Assembly (NCBI GenBank): GCA_002292925.1
Contig: DBCF01000139.1
Coordinates: 1 to 9,997, forward strand
DNA from: Roseiflexaceae bacterium UBA965
Lineage (GTDB): Bacteria > Chloroflexota > Chloroflexia > Chloroflexales > Roseiflexaceae
Length of the DNA stretch: 9,997 nucleotides
Reading direction: 5' to 3'
In this document: positions 1-7,400 of the stretch, in pieces
How the letters are laid out: every line of letters starts with the position of its first letter
How positions within the stretch are numbered: the stretch's first letter is position 1
Translations under genes and position numbers: made by a program
The notes under the pieces: model-generated
What the model saw: only the letters and a program-made list of their open reading frames with translations
The model's database searches: none
Told to the model about the DNA's origin: nothing

Positions 1-24
1 GACTTCCGGAGCATCACCAAATAA
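1..24 (+). CDS. Possible 3' end of an upstream gene
   Basis: Read in frame 1, the first 24 bases give DFRSITK followed by TAA at 22-24. Seven codons carry no family information, so the product cannot be named. The idea that this is a real gene end rests on position: the palindromic repeat begins two bases after this stop, just as the second repeat cluster begins five bases after the GH30 stop. It could equally be noncoding DNA with a chance stop. Confidence 0.35.
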   Translation, partial: DFRSITK

Positions 25-25
25 C

Positions 26-84
26 GCGAGGCATGCCTTGTACGTGCGAGGCATGCCTCGTACGTGCGCGGGCATGCCCCGCAC
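26..84. repeat. Tandem 20-bp palindromic repeat, cluster 1
   Basis: Two nearly identical 20-bp units (26-45 and 46-65; GCGAGGCATGCCTCGTACGT with one T/C difference at position 39) are followed by a diverged third unit at 66-84 (GCGCGGGCATGCCCCGCAC). Each unit is centred on GCATGC. The second contains a perfect 14-bp palindrome, CGAGGCATGCCTCG at 47-60, which extends to 42-65 with one mismatch, so a stable stem can form in DNA or RNA. A GC-rich remnant (CATGCCCCGCAT) continues at 88-99. The unit length is not a multiple of three and the cluster lies between genes, which argues against a coding role. Related sequence recurs at 1496-1535. A REP-like element, a terminator or an mRNA-stabilising hairpin are all possible. 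Confidence 0.85.
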
Positions 85-102
85 CCACATGCCCCGCATT
101 TG

Positions 103-108
103 AAAGGA
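103..108 (+). promoter_or_regulatory. Ribosome binding site fixing the GH30 start
   Basis: AAAGGA lies five bases upstream of ATG at 114. The other in-frame ATG, at 33, lies inside the palindromic repeat and has no purine-rich site before it. This site is therefore the main reason for starting the GH30 gene at 114. Confidence 0.7.
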
Positions 109-113
109 TTCTT

Positions 114-1490
114 ATGCCCCCAGCGATTCAATGGATTGTCACCACCCAAACCGCCCCTTGGCAAGCTCAGCCCGAGTTGACCATGCAATCGCCCACCAGC
201 ATGCCAGGGGTGTTTGTGCGCCTCGACATGCCCCAGCAGACGATACAGGGCTTTGGCGCCTGCTTCAACGAACTGGGCTGGGACGCCCTCAACGACCTCA
301 GTGCCGCCGATCGGGCCAGCATCATGCACGAATTATTTGCGCCGGGAGTGGGCGCCAATTTCACGATTTGTCGTATGCCCATCGGCGCCAACGATTTTTC
401 GCGCGATTGGTATTCGTATACCGAAACCCCCGGCGACTTTGATTTGGCCGACTTTACCATTGCCCACGACCACGACACGCTGATTCCATTCATCAAAACG
501 GCGCTCCAGTACCAGCCTGGCTTGCAATTGTGGGCCTCACCGTGGAGCCCGCCGACTTGGATGAAGCACAATCAGCACTATGCGGCGGCCTTGCCGTCGC
601 CCCTACAAGTGGGTATCGACAATGGCTTGCGGGCCGATCAGGTGGGTGCCGAAGGCAGCGACATGTTTATCCAAGACGCGCGCTACTACGCCGCTTACGC
701 CCGCTATTTCGGCCGCTTCATCGATGCCTACCGCGAACAGGGTATCGATATCGGCATGGTGATGCCCCAAAACGAATTCAACTCACCTCAAGTATTCCCC
801 AGTTGTACCTGGACTCCTACCGGCCTCGCGCGGTTTTTGGCGTATCTCGGCCCCGAAATGGCCGCCCGGGCGGTGGATGTGTTTATTGGCACGCTCGAGC
901 GTGGCAACGACGCCTTGATTGATGTCAGTTTGCGTGACCCTAGTGTGCGGCGTTACATCAAAGGTGCGGGATTCCAGTGGGCGGGCAAAGGGGCCATTGC
1001 GGCGATTCAGCGGAGCCACCCTGAATTAGTGCTCTATCAGACCGAGCAAGAATGTGGTGATGGCCGCAACGATTGGCGCTATTGTCGCTATGCCTGGTCG
1101 CTACTGAAACACTTTTTGAGTCATGGCACCCACGCCTATCAATACTGGAACATCGCCTTGCGCCACGGTGGCATCAGTCGCTGGGGCTGGGCGCAAAACT
1201 CGTTGGTGACGGTAGATCAGGCCACCCGCACCTTTACCTACAATCACGAATATTATCTAATCAAGCATGTCAGCCATTTTGTGCAACCAGGGGCGCACCG
1301 GGTGACTACCATGAGCTATACCGGCTACGAAAACCAGCTGGCCTTTGTGAATCCCGATGGTAGCATCGTGATTGTCATCCACAACGATATGCACGAACCA
1401 ATGCCGGTGGGAATTATGATTGGCGCACAGGTCATCAATATCACCTTGCCTGCTGATTCGTTTAGCACGATTGTGGTGCCAAAAATGTGA
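114..1490 (+). CDS. GH30 family glycoside hydrolase (glucosylceramidase-like)
   Basis: This 458-residue protein looks like a retaining beta-glycosidase of family GH30, a TIM barrel with a small beta side domain. Visible landmarks are GFGACFNELGWDAL (residues 46-59), RMPIGANDFS (87-96), LWASPWSPPTWMK (139-151), the acid/base Glu221 in MPQNEFN, and the nucleophile region YQTEQECGDG (308-317), where Glu311 is the likely nucleophile. The C-terminal strands (about 395-457) fit the side domain. The first residues (MPPAIQWIVTTQTAPW) do not form a signal peptide, so the enzyme is probably cytoplasmic. Known GH30 substrates include glucosylceramide, beta-1,6-glucan, beta-xylosides and beta-fucosides; the sequence alone does not choose among them. 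The frame stays open upstream to an ATG at 33, but that adds 27 Cys-rich residues encoded by the palindromic repeat, so I use the start at 114. Related palindromic repeats flank the gene on both sides. Confidence 0.9.
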   Translation: MPPAIQWIVTTQTAPWQAQPELTMQSPTSMPGVFVRLDMPQQTIQGFGACFNELGWDALNDLSAADRASIMHELFAPGVGANFTICRMPIGANDFSRDWYSYTETPGDFDLADFTIAHDHDTLIPFIKTALQYQPGLQLWASPWSPPTWMKHNQHYAAALPSPLQVGIDNGLRADQVGAEGSDMFIQDARYYAAYARYFGRFIDAYREQGIDIGMVMPQNEFNSPQVFPSCTWTPTGLARFLAYLGPEMAARAVDVFIGTLERGNDALIDVSLRDPSVRRYIKGAGFQWAGKGAIAAIQRSHPELVLYQTEQECGDGRNDWRYCRYAWSLLKHFLSHGTHAYQYWNIALRHGGISRWGWAQNSLVTVDQATRTFTYNHEYYLIKHVSHFVQPGAHRVTTMSYTGYENQLAFVNPDGSIVIVIHNDMHEPMPVGIMIGAQVINITLPADSFSTIVVPKM

Positions 1491-1495
1491 GGCGG

Positions 1496-1535
1496 GTGCG
1501 AGGCATACCTCGCACGTGCGAGGTATGCCTCGCAC
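1496..1535. repeat. Perfect 40-bp palindrome, repeat cluster 2
   Basis: Two 20-bp units stand head to head: GTGCGAGGCATACCTCGCAC (1496-1515) and GTGCGAGGTATGCCTCGCAC (1516-1535). The second is the exact reverse complement of the first, so the whole 40 bp is one perfect inverted repeat with no spacer. Each unit is also a near-palindrome by itself. The units match the 26-84 cluster at the GCGAGGCATRCCTCG core. The element starts five bases after the GH30 stop and ends six bases before a putative -35 box. There is no T-run behind it, so a classic rho-independent terminator is not evident, although a hairpin protecting the mRNA 3' end is plausible. Confidence 0.9.
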
Positions 1536-1541
1536 TTCAGT

Positions 1542-1570
1542 TTGCAATACGTGGCGCAACAGCGTATACT
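1542..1570 (+). promoter_or_regulatory. Putative sigma70-type promoter for rpsU
   Basis: TATACT at 1565-1570 is a strong match to a -10 box. TTGCAA at 1542-1547 matches four of six -35 bases with a 17-bp spacer. Transcription would start near 1577 and give a leader of roughly 45 bases before rpsU. The position, directly after the palindrome that closes the GH30 gene, fits the start of a new transcription unit. Confidence 0.5.
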
Positions 1571-1600
1571 GAAAGACGTATTGTTGACTTGTAATTTCCG

Positions 1601-1612
1601 GGAGGGGGGTGA
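1601..1612 (+). promoter_or_regulatory. Extended G-rich ribosome binding site of rpsU
   Basis: GGAGGGGGGTGA contains both halves of the full anti-Shine-Dalgarno complement (GGAGG and GGTGA) but with extra G residues between them. Its 3' end lies nine bases before the ATG at 1622. It is much richer in G than the sites of the neighbouring genes. Confidence 0.6.
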
Positions 1613-1621
1613 CCTACGCGC

Positions 1622-1816
1622 ATGAAAATCGAACGCCGTGATGGTGAGAGCATTGAACAACTGCTTCGCCGCTTTAACAAGGTTGTCGTTGCCGAGCGCA
1701 TCACCAAGACCTACCGCGAAAAGATGGCATTTGTCTCGAAGAGCGAACAACGCAAAGAGAAAGTTCGCCGTGCTGAACGCAATCGTCGCAAGAAGATGGC
1801 ACAGACCGGTCACTAG
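1622..1816 (+). CDS. rpsU: 30S ribosomal protein bS21
   Basis: This is a 64-residue, very basic protein of the usual bS21 length. It starts MKIERRDGESIEQLLRRFNK, and its C-terminal half carries the expected Arg/Lys-rich helix (RKEKVRRAERNRRKKM, residues 44-59). bS21 binds late to the 30S platform near the 3' end of 16S rRNA, close to the anti-Shine-Dalgarno sequence, and helps in initiation. The ATG at 1622 follows the G-rich ribosome site at 1601-1612. A good promoter lies upstream and a hairpin follows at 1837-1866, so the gene can be made on its own or read through into prfA. An overlapping frame at 1638-1901 is only a shadow. Confidence 0.95.
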   Translation: MKIERRDGESIEQLLRRFNKVVVAERITKTYREKMAFVSKSEQRKEKVRRAERNRRKKMAQTGH

Positions 1817-1836
1817 CATCTGTTTTTTGCATATTC

Positions 1837-1866
1837 AAGCCGTTCCGGTCGTTACCGGAGCGGCTT
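1837..1866 (+). terminator. Hairpin after rpsU, possible attenuating terminator
   Basis: The arms AAGCCGTTCCGGT (1837-1849) and ACCGGAGCGGCTT (1854-1866) pair over 13 positions, with one G-U pair, around the loop CGTT. The following bases (TTGGTATGTTTATT) are T-rich but not a clean T-run. It may end most rpsU transcripts and let some continue into prfA, 56 bases further on. Confidence 0.65.
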
Positions 1867-1922
1867 TGGTATGTTTATTCTACAATACGTTTATTGAGTG
1901 ACAGATAGGGAATGGATTTACT

Positions 1923-3014
1923 ATGTTTGACCGCCTCAAGACCGTTGTAACTCGTTACGACGAATTAACCCAGCAATTGGCCGACCAAGCCGTGCTTGGC
2001 GATATCACGCGCTTGCAACAAATTGCCCGTGAGCAACGCGAGCTTGAGTTGGTTGTGACGTCGTACCAACGCTATGCCCGCATCGAACAACAACTCATCG
2101 ACGCCCAAACCATGTTTAACGAAAACGCCGATGACGCCGATTTGCGCGCCATGGCCCAAGAAGAACTCACCACTCTCAATGCCCAGCGGGAGGAACTCGA
2201 ACAATCCCTCAAGCTGCTGTTGCTCCCCCGTGACCCCAACGACGAGCGCAGTGTGATTATGGAATTGCGCCAAGGCGAAGGTGGCGACGAGTCGGCCCTG
2301 TTTGCGGCCGACCTCTACCGCATGTACTTGCGCTATGCCGAGCGGGTGGGCTGGAAGGTCGAATTGCTCAATTCGAGCGAAAACGGCATCGGTGGCTACA
2401 AAGAAGTCTCGCTCGAAATCCATGGCGACGGCGCCTATAGCCGCCTCAAATACGAAGGGGGCGTCCATCGCGTGCAACGCGTGCCGGCCACCGAAGCCCG
2501 TGGTCGTATTCACACCTCTACTGCCACCGTGGCCGTGTTGCCAAAACTCGATGATGACGGCGCAGTTGATATCAAACAAGAAGACCTGCGCATCGACGTC
2601 TTTCGTTCGGGTGGGCATGGTGGCCAAGGGGTCAACACCACCGACTCGGCCGTGCGGATTGTCTACAAAGGGGGCACGCCTGACGAAATGGTGGTGACCT
2701 GTCAAGATGGCCGCTCACAACTCAAAAACAAAGAAAAAGCGATGGGTGTGTTGCGGGCTCGCTTGTTTGCCATCCAAGAAGCCAAACGTGCCAAGGCCTT
2801 GGGTGAATCGCGGCTGGCCCAAGTGGGCACGGGCGAACGCGCCGAAAAAATCCGCACCTACAACTTCCCCCAAGATCGCATCACCGACCACCGCGTGGGC
2901 CAGAGTTTTTCGAACTTGCCTGCCGTGCTCGATGGCGATATCGAACGGATGATTGATGCCTTGACGGTGTACGACAACTCCGAACGCTTGCGCGCCGTCG
3001 GTGTCGACGCCTAA
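1923..3014 (+). CDS. prfA: Peptide chain release factor 1 (RF1)
   Basis: This 363-residue protein has the normal RF1 length and full domain order: an N-terminal helical domain (about 1-105), the codon-recognition domain with the Pro-Ala-Thr tripeptide at 188-190 in RVPATEARGRIHTS, and the catalytic GGQ at 233-235 in RSGGHGGQGVNTT. The PAT tripeptide marks it as RF1, which reads UAA and UAG in the ribosomal A site, rather than RF2. The residue after GGQ is Gly, where the E. coli protein has His; other bacteria also carry Gly, so this is not a defect. The start at 1923 follows AGGGA at 1907-1911. The gene ends with TAA, one of its own codons. The next gene follows after 15 bases and is not prmC, the methyltransferase that modifies the GGQ glutamine and often neighbours prfA. 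Confidence 0.97.
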   Translation: MFDRLKTVVTRYDELTQQLADQAVLGDITRLQQIAREQRELELVVTSYQRYARIEQQLIDAQTMFNENADDADLRAMAQEELTTLNAQREELEQSLKLLLLPRDPNDERSVIMELRQGEGGDESALFAADLYRMYLRYAERVGWKVELLNSSENGIGGYKEVSLEIHGDGAYSRLKYEGGVHRVQRVPATEARGRIHTSTATVAVLPKLDDDGAVDIKQEDLRIDVFRSGGHGGQGVNTTDSAVRIVYKGGTPDEMVVTCQDGRSQLKNKEKAMGVLRARLFAIQEAKRAKALGESRLAQVGTGERAEKIRTYNFPQDRITDHRVGQSFSNLPAVLDGDIERMIDALTVYDNSERLRAVGVDA

Positions 3015-3029
3015 TCCAAAGGGGCGCTG

Positions 3030-4358
3030 ATGAGCAATTTGCATTCGCGGATGTTGCTCAGGCAACGCCTGCGCCAACTGATTTTGATGCGCGAAACCGG
3101 CCCCAAGCGCCCCGCCTGGCATCTGCAACGGGCGCGCTTGATTTGGGGATTGCACGACACACTTGCCGCCCTTGATGGAGGAGAAACGCCCATGTTTCCA
3201 CAAACACTCATTGATTACCTGACGCCCCAACTCCCCACCTACATCGAGCAACTGCGTCAGCTCTGCGCCATCGAATGCCCCAGCGAATCCAAACCGGGCG
3301 TCGACGAGGCCGGTGATTGGGTGGCCCGTTGGGCCCGGCAACGGGGCTGGGAACTCAAGCGTTGGAAGGACGAAAGCGCCGGCGATACCATCGCCTTTAC
3401 CATTCGTGGTCGCAGTGGTCCGCGCATCCTGCTCGCCGCCCACCTCGACACCGTCTATCCCGTGGGGATCGCCGCCCAACGCCCGTTGCGCATCGAGGGT
3501 GATACGTTGTTTGCTCCGGGGTCGTGCGACAACAAAAGTGGTTTGTTGTCAGCCTTGTATGCCATGGCGGCTCTCGAAGAATGTGGTGGCCTCGGCAATA
3601 TTGGGGCGATTACCTTGCTGTGTGGTGGCGATGAAGAAACCGATATGCGGGTGTCGCGCATGGCCTTTGCTGAACTGGCCCCGCAACATGATGTGGCGTT
3701 GGTGCTCGAAGCCGGCCGCGAAAACGGCGATATTGTCAGTGCCCGCAAAGGTGGTGGCTTTTTTGGCTTCGAGGTGCAGGGCAAAGCGGCTCACGCTGGT
3801 GTCGAACCGCACAAAGGGGCCAACGCCATCGTGCAACTGGCCCACCAAAGTGTGGCGTTGCATGCCCTCAACGGCCTGCGCCCAGGCGTGACGGTCAATG
3901 TGGGCGTGGTGAGTGGGGGCACGGTATCAAACACGGTGCCAGATTATGCCAGCGCCAAAATCGACGTGCGGATTGTCGATCCCGTCGACCAAGACGTGGT
4001 CACTGCGGCGATTTTGCAAATAGCCGCCACTAACCATGTGGCAGGGACAGCCACTACCGTCACCGGCGGCTTCAAAGTGCCGGCGATGGCCTGCACCCCT
4101 CAAATCGCCCAGATTGCGGCCGTCGCCAAACAGGCGGCGCTCGATCTCGGCTTTAGCACCAACGATGCCCATACCGGTGGCATGTCGTACGCCAATTATT
4201 TGGCCGAACTAGGCTTGCCGGTGATTGACGGCCTCGGCCCGGTGGGTGGCAACGACCATAGCCCGCGTGAATACATCAGTGTGGCCAGTATCGTGCCCCG
4301 CACGGCGTTGCTGGCGTTGTTGATGACTCGCCTCAAGGATGTGGTGGCAACGGCGTAA
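3030..4358 (+). CDS. M20 family metallopeptidase, carboxypeptidase G2-like
   Basis: The 442-residue frame encodes a di-zinc peptidase of family M20. With the start at 3030, the metal and catalytic residues are His138 and Asp140 in AHLDTV, Asp167 in GSCDNKSG, general base Glu202 and ligand Glu203 in GGDEETD, Glu227 in LVLEAGREN, and His410 in GGNDHSP. The dimerisation domain runs from about 240 to 350 (GKAAHAGVEPHKGANA). All key residues are present, so it should be active. The order best matches carboxypeptidase G2-like enzymes that remove C-terminal Glu or similar residues, but the substrate is unknown. There is no signal peptide. Two starts are possible: 3030, with AAAGGGG five bases upstream, and 3192, with GGAGGAG eight bases upstream, which gives 388 residues and the more usual M20 N-terminus. 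The extra 54 residues are basic and helix-like. Probably co-transcribed with prfA. Confidence 0.9.
   Translation: MSNLHSRMLLRQRLRQLILMRETGPKRPAWHLQRARLIWGLHDTLAALDGGETPMFPQTLIDYLTPQLPTYIEQLRQLCAIECPSESKPGVDEAGDWVARWARQRGWELKRWKDESAGDTIAFTIRGRSGPRILLAAHLDTVYPVGIAAQRPLRIEGDTLFAPGSCDNKSGLLSALYAMAALEECGGLGNIGAITLLCGGDEETDMRVSRMAFAELAPQHDVALVLEAGRENGDIVSARKGGGFFGFEVQGKAAHAGVEPHKGANAIVQLAHQSVALHALNGLRPGVTVNVGVVSGGTVSNTVPDYASAKIDVRIVDPVDQDVVTAAILQIAATNHVAGTATTVTGGFKVPAMACTPQIAQIAAVAKQAALDLGFSTNDAHTGGMSYANYLAELGLPVIDGLGPVGGNDHSPREYISVASIVPRTALLALLMTRLKDVVATA
3177..3183 (+). promoter_or_regulatory. Internal Shine-Dalgarno for a second M20 start
   Basis: GGAGGAG ends eight bases before ATG at 3192, which begins MFPQTLIDYLTPQL. 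This is the best ribosome site near the gene, and M20 homology would be expected to begin close to this methionine. It supports 3192 as the main or an additional start. Confidence 0.55.
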
Positions 4359-4369
4359 GTGAGATAGTA

Positions 4370-4414
4370 AAACACACCCCCTGCGACAGTATTGATGTCG
4401 CAGGGGGTGTGTTT
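4370..4414. terminator. Bidirectional hairpin terminator between convergent genes
   Basis: AAACACACCCCCTGCGACA (4370-4388) pairs perfectly over 19 bp with TGTCGCAGGGGGTGTGTTT (4396-4414) around a seven-base loop. The hairpin begins 11 bases after the peptidase stop and lies 20 bases beyond the end of the - strand gene. A/T-rich ends (AAA on one arm, TTT on the other) give a short T-tract in each direction, so it can serve both convergent genes. Confidence 0.85.
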
Positions 4415-4434
4415 ATGGATGCGAGATTACGAGC

Positions 4435-7400
4435 CTACCACGGCGACTCGACGTCGAGATCGTAGCTCACCGTCCAATTTTCGGGTTGGTCGACGTATCT
4501 GACATTGACCATGGCACCGGCTTGGGCACACCACGAGTCACCCCACCAGCGCCCGCCCCACGACGTCCAGGTTTGTGGTTCACAATCACCGACGCCACCG
4601 GCTAGCCAGGCTTGACCGTTAAAGGTCATCACTGAGGCTACTGAAGAGATTTCGAGTGACAATTGTCCGGCGGCACTCACCAAACATGCCACTTCAGCCG
4701 AGACGCGGGCGCTGAGGTAGCCACCCCATGATTCGGGACCCGTTGTGGGAGCGATTTGTTTGAAGTACCAGCCCCGGATTTCGCCGGTAGCGATGACTTC
4801 GAGCGTACACCCGTTGTTGTAGATGGGTACACTAATCGCCACGCTGATGTAGAGCCCCGAGTATATGGCTGATGTGCCTTTGTCGGCGGCCAGTTTACTC
4901 ATCAAGGTGGGGTATTGGTTAATCAATACGGCCGAATTGGTGGGCAGGGTGCCCACCAAGAATTGCACCGATGCCCCCACGTTTTTGAACTTGCCCGTGC
5001 CATTAAAGCCAAAGTAGCCAATCAGCGTCGAGTTGTATTCACCGATGCCAAACACCACGCCGATGTTTTGGAATTCCACCGAGGCGAGGGTGACGTTGTA
5101 GACTTTGATACCCCCTTCGATACGGCGACTGCCCGATGCCGTGCCAATCACCAGTTGCACATCGAAGTACACGTTATTTGACAGTAAGTCGGACCGGATG
5201 TTGTTGGCGAGGATGATGATTTCGCCGTCACTGTTGAGATTGAGCGAGACCCGGTCGACATGCAACAAGGTGTCGCTGCCACACGTATTGCCGGTGCCTG
5301 CCCGTTTGATGTCCATGTAGCTACCAAACGCTAGCTCGGTCATTTTGAAGTCACCAGCAGAGGTGATTTGGAATGACGCCGCCCCGTGGCCGTTTTTCAA
5401 GGTGGTACAGGTTTTTTCCAGTACCGTGCCTTGTTTGAGGGGCGTGATGCCTTTGCTACTGCTATGGGTGTATTCTTCGGTGGCGACGGCTGCCTTGAGT
5501 TTGGGCTCGAGGAAGTCAAAGACGTTTTGGTAGTCGTTTTCACCCGTCAATGCCGGACTACCAGGCACATTGCCCCAGGTATAGGTGATGCTGTTTTGGG
5601 TATATCCCGTCCAAAGGTCTTGGAGCAGGTCGACGGGGTCGTTGTCGTCGTTGCTGCCGTCATAGGTGCCGTAGCCAAAGGTTTTGGACCAGGTTTTGAC
5701 GTCGTCTTTGACATCATTCCAGGCTGCATACGATTTAAACCCGGTGTTGCTACTATTGGGGCGATGGGTGGCCAGGGCCCGCAACGCCGCTTGGCTGGCA
5801 CTATAGCCGAGGTAGAGGCCGATGTCGGTGGTAAAGACCCCACTCTTGAGCCGCCCATTCACCACTACCGAAATATCGGTTTTGAACAACTCGGCAGGTG
5901 CTGGCAACACCGACTGCTTGACCATCATGCCGGCTAGTACACCCCCCGATTTGTTGGCAATAAAGACCAAGGGCAACGGTAAATCGATGCGGGTACTGCC
6001 TTGATCCCACACCCATTGGGCGATGACGGGATTCCACAGCGTGTCGCCTTCGTCGCTGCCATCACCGGCGGTACCGACGCTGCCATCGCCTGCTGGTAGC
6101 TCGGGCTCGATGGAGCTCGGTCGGGCACTCCCCACACTAGCAGGGGTGCCGGCGCCGTTGATACAGGTGATGGTGGCAGAGGGGACGCACTTTTCGGTTT
6201 CACCGAAATACGACATGCCGGTGTTGCCGTCGAGTACTTGCAAGCCACAACCAACGGCATCGGGTACCGCAGTGGCACAGGCATAGAGCGAATCCGAGGT
6301 CAGGTTGCCTGCACTGTCTTTGAGTTTGCTGGGGATGCCGCCGACAATCGGCCCAAAGCCGAGCGTGGCTGGCTTGGCAGTGGGGTTGAGTAATTCGATG
6401 TGGTAACGATTAAGCAAGACGTCGTTGGGGGTAAACGGCATACCACTCACATAAATCTCGGGTGGGGTGGCGATGGTGATGTTGCCATAATCGCCATCGG
6501 GGAGCCATTCGCTGACGGCGTTAATCTGGGCGGCATTGCCACTTTGGCTCCGAGCGGCTAGTGGCATGATGTTACCAGACAATTGCAAAATCATCGGCGG
6601 TAATACGGCTTTGGCGTCAGCAATTTCACCTGGTGATGGGAAAAAAACGCCCCGAGATTTGAGATATTGCTTCGCGTATTTGTTGATGGTGGCCGGTGCT
6701 TTGGTATAACCAAAGGTCATGGCGCGCTGGTCAAAGTTCCAGTATTTGTGGTTGAGACTCGTCCCGCTACTGCTACCCACATCACCACCCACTGGGCAGC
6801 CGTTGCTGTCGAATTCGGTTAACTGCAACGGCAGGGTCAGGTCGCTGGGGTAGGGCAGTGTCAAATCGCTTTCGATATCGCTGGGGGGCACGATGATATT
6901 ATCGACAAAAATTGCGCTGAATTTTTGCAGTGATTCATCATAGCCCGTCATGTTGTTTTTGACTGGGTTCCCCCCCAATCCAGCGAGGATGAGATGCTCG
7001 CTAAAGCCACCGTAGCGCAGATAGGCGTCCATGTTGGCAGTGAAATTACCACTGCCATAACAGCCGTAGGTCACGTCATTGGTGCCATTGAAGTTGAGCC
7101 CAGGGTCCAGGTCTGATTGGTCTACGATGCCGCGATCGATTTGCTCCCACGGCGATTCGACCGGTTTGGGCAGGCTGGCGTTGACGTTGCTCATTCCGAC
7201 AGGTGTGGTGGGCGCCGTATGAAATGTCAGCGCCGATGTGTTTGTATCGGGGAGCATCGTAAAGCCGGGCCAGCGTATGGTGTTTGTGGTACTTACTGAC
7301 GAGGTAATCTTGCCGAATTCACCCATTATCAGGATTTCGTCGGTAGGAGTGAGCAACAAATTCTCTTTGCTGAAGCCGCCTACGTAGGTCAGGCTTTTGT

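Noticed and set aside
26..99. CRISPR-like or minisatellite array
   Set aside because: Units are directly abutting with no unique spacers, and each is palindromic around GCATGC; no cas genes are present.
33..113. ATG at 33 as the GH30 start
   Set aside because: It lies within the repeat, has no ribosome site, and adds a Cys-rich stretch encoded by a 20-bp unit that is not a multiple of three.
26..1535. Repeats as terminal inverted repeats of an insertion sequence carrying GH30
   Set aside because: No transposase or target duplication is visible, and the clusters differ in copy number and sequence; a passive repeat family explains them better.
1881..1886. TACAAT as a -10 box for a separate prfA promoter
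   Set aside because: The hexamer is good, but no -35-like sequence lies 16-18 bp upstream (that place is the terminator arm) and there is no extended -10 TGn.
1965..2705. Long antisense frame (246 codons) opposite prfA
   Set aside because: It is the mirror of a highly conserved gene with GC-rich third positions and resembles no known protein; a shadow frame.
2715..3479. Long antisense frame (254 codons) across the prfA-peptidase junction
   Set aside because: It overlaps two well supported genes on the other strand and shows no recognisable motif.
5386..5937. + strand frame of 183 codons opposite the large gene
   Set aside because: Shadow of the continuous - strand frame; no ribosome site or motif seen. 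The same applies to the 180-codon frame at 8861-9403.
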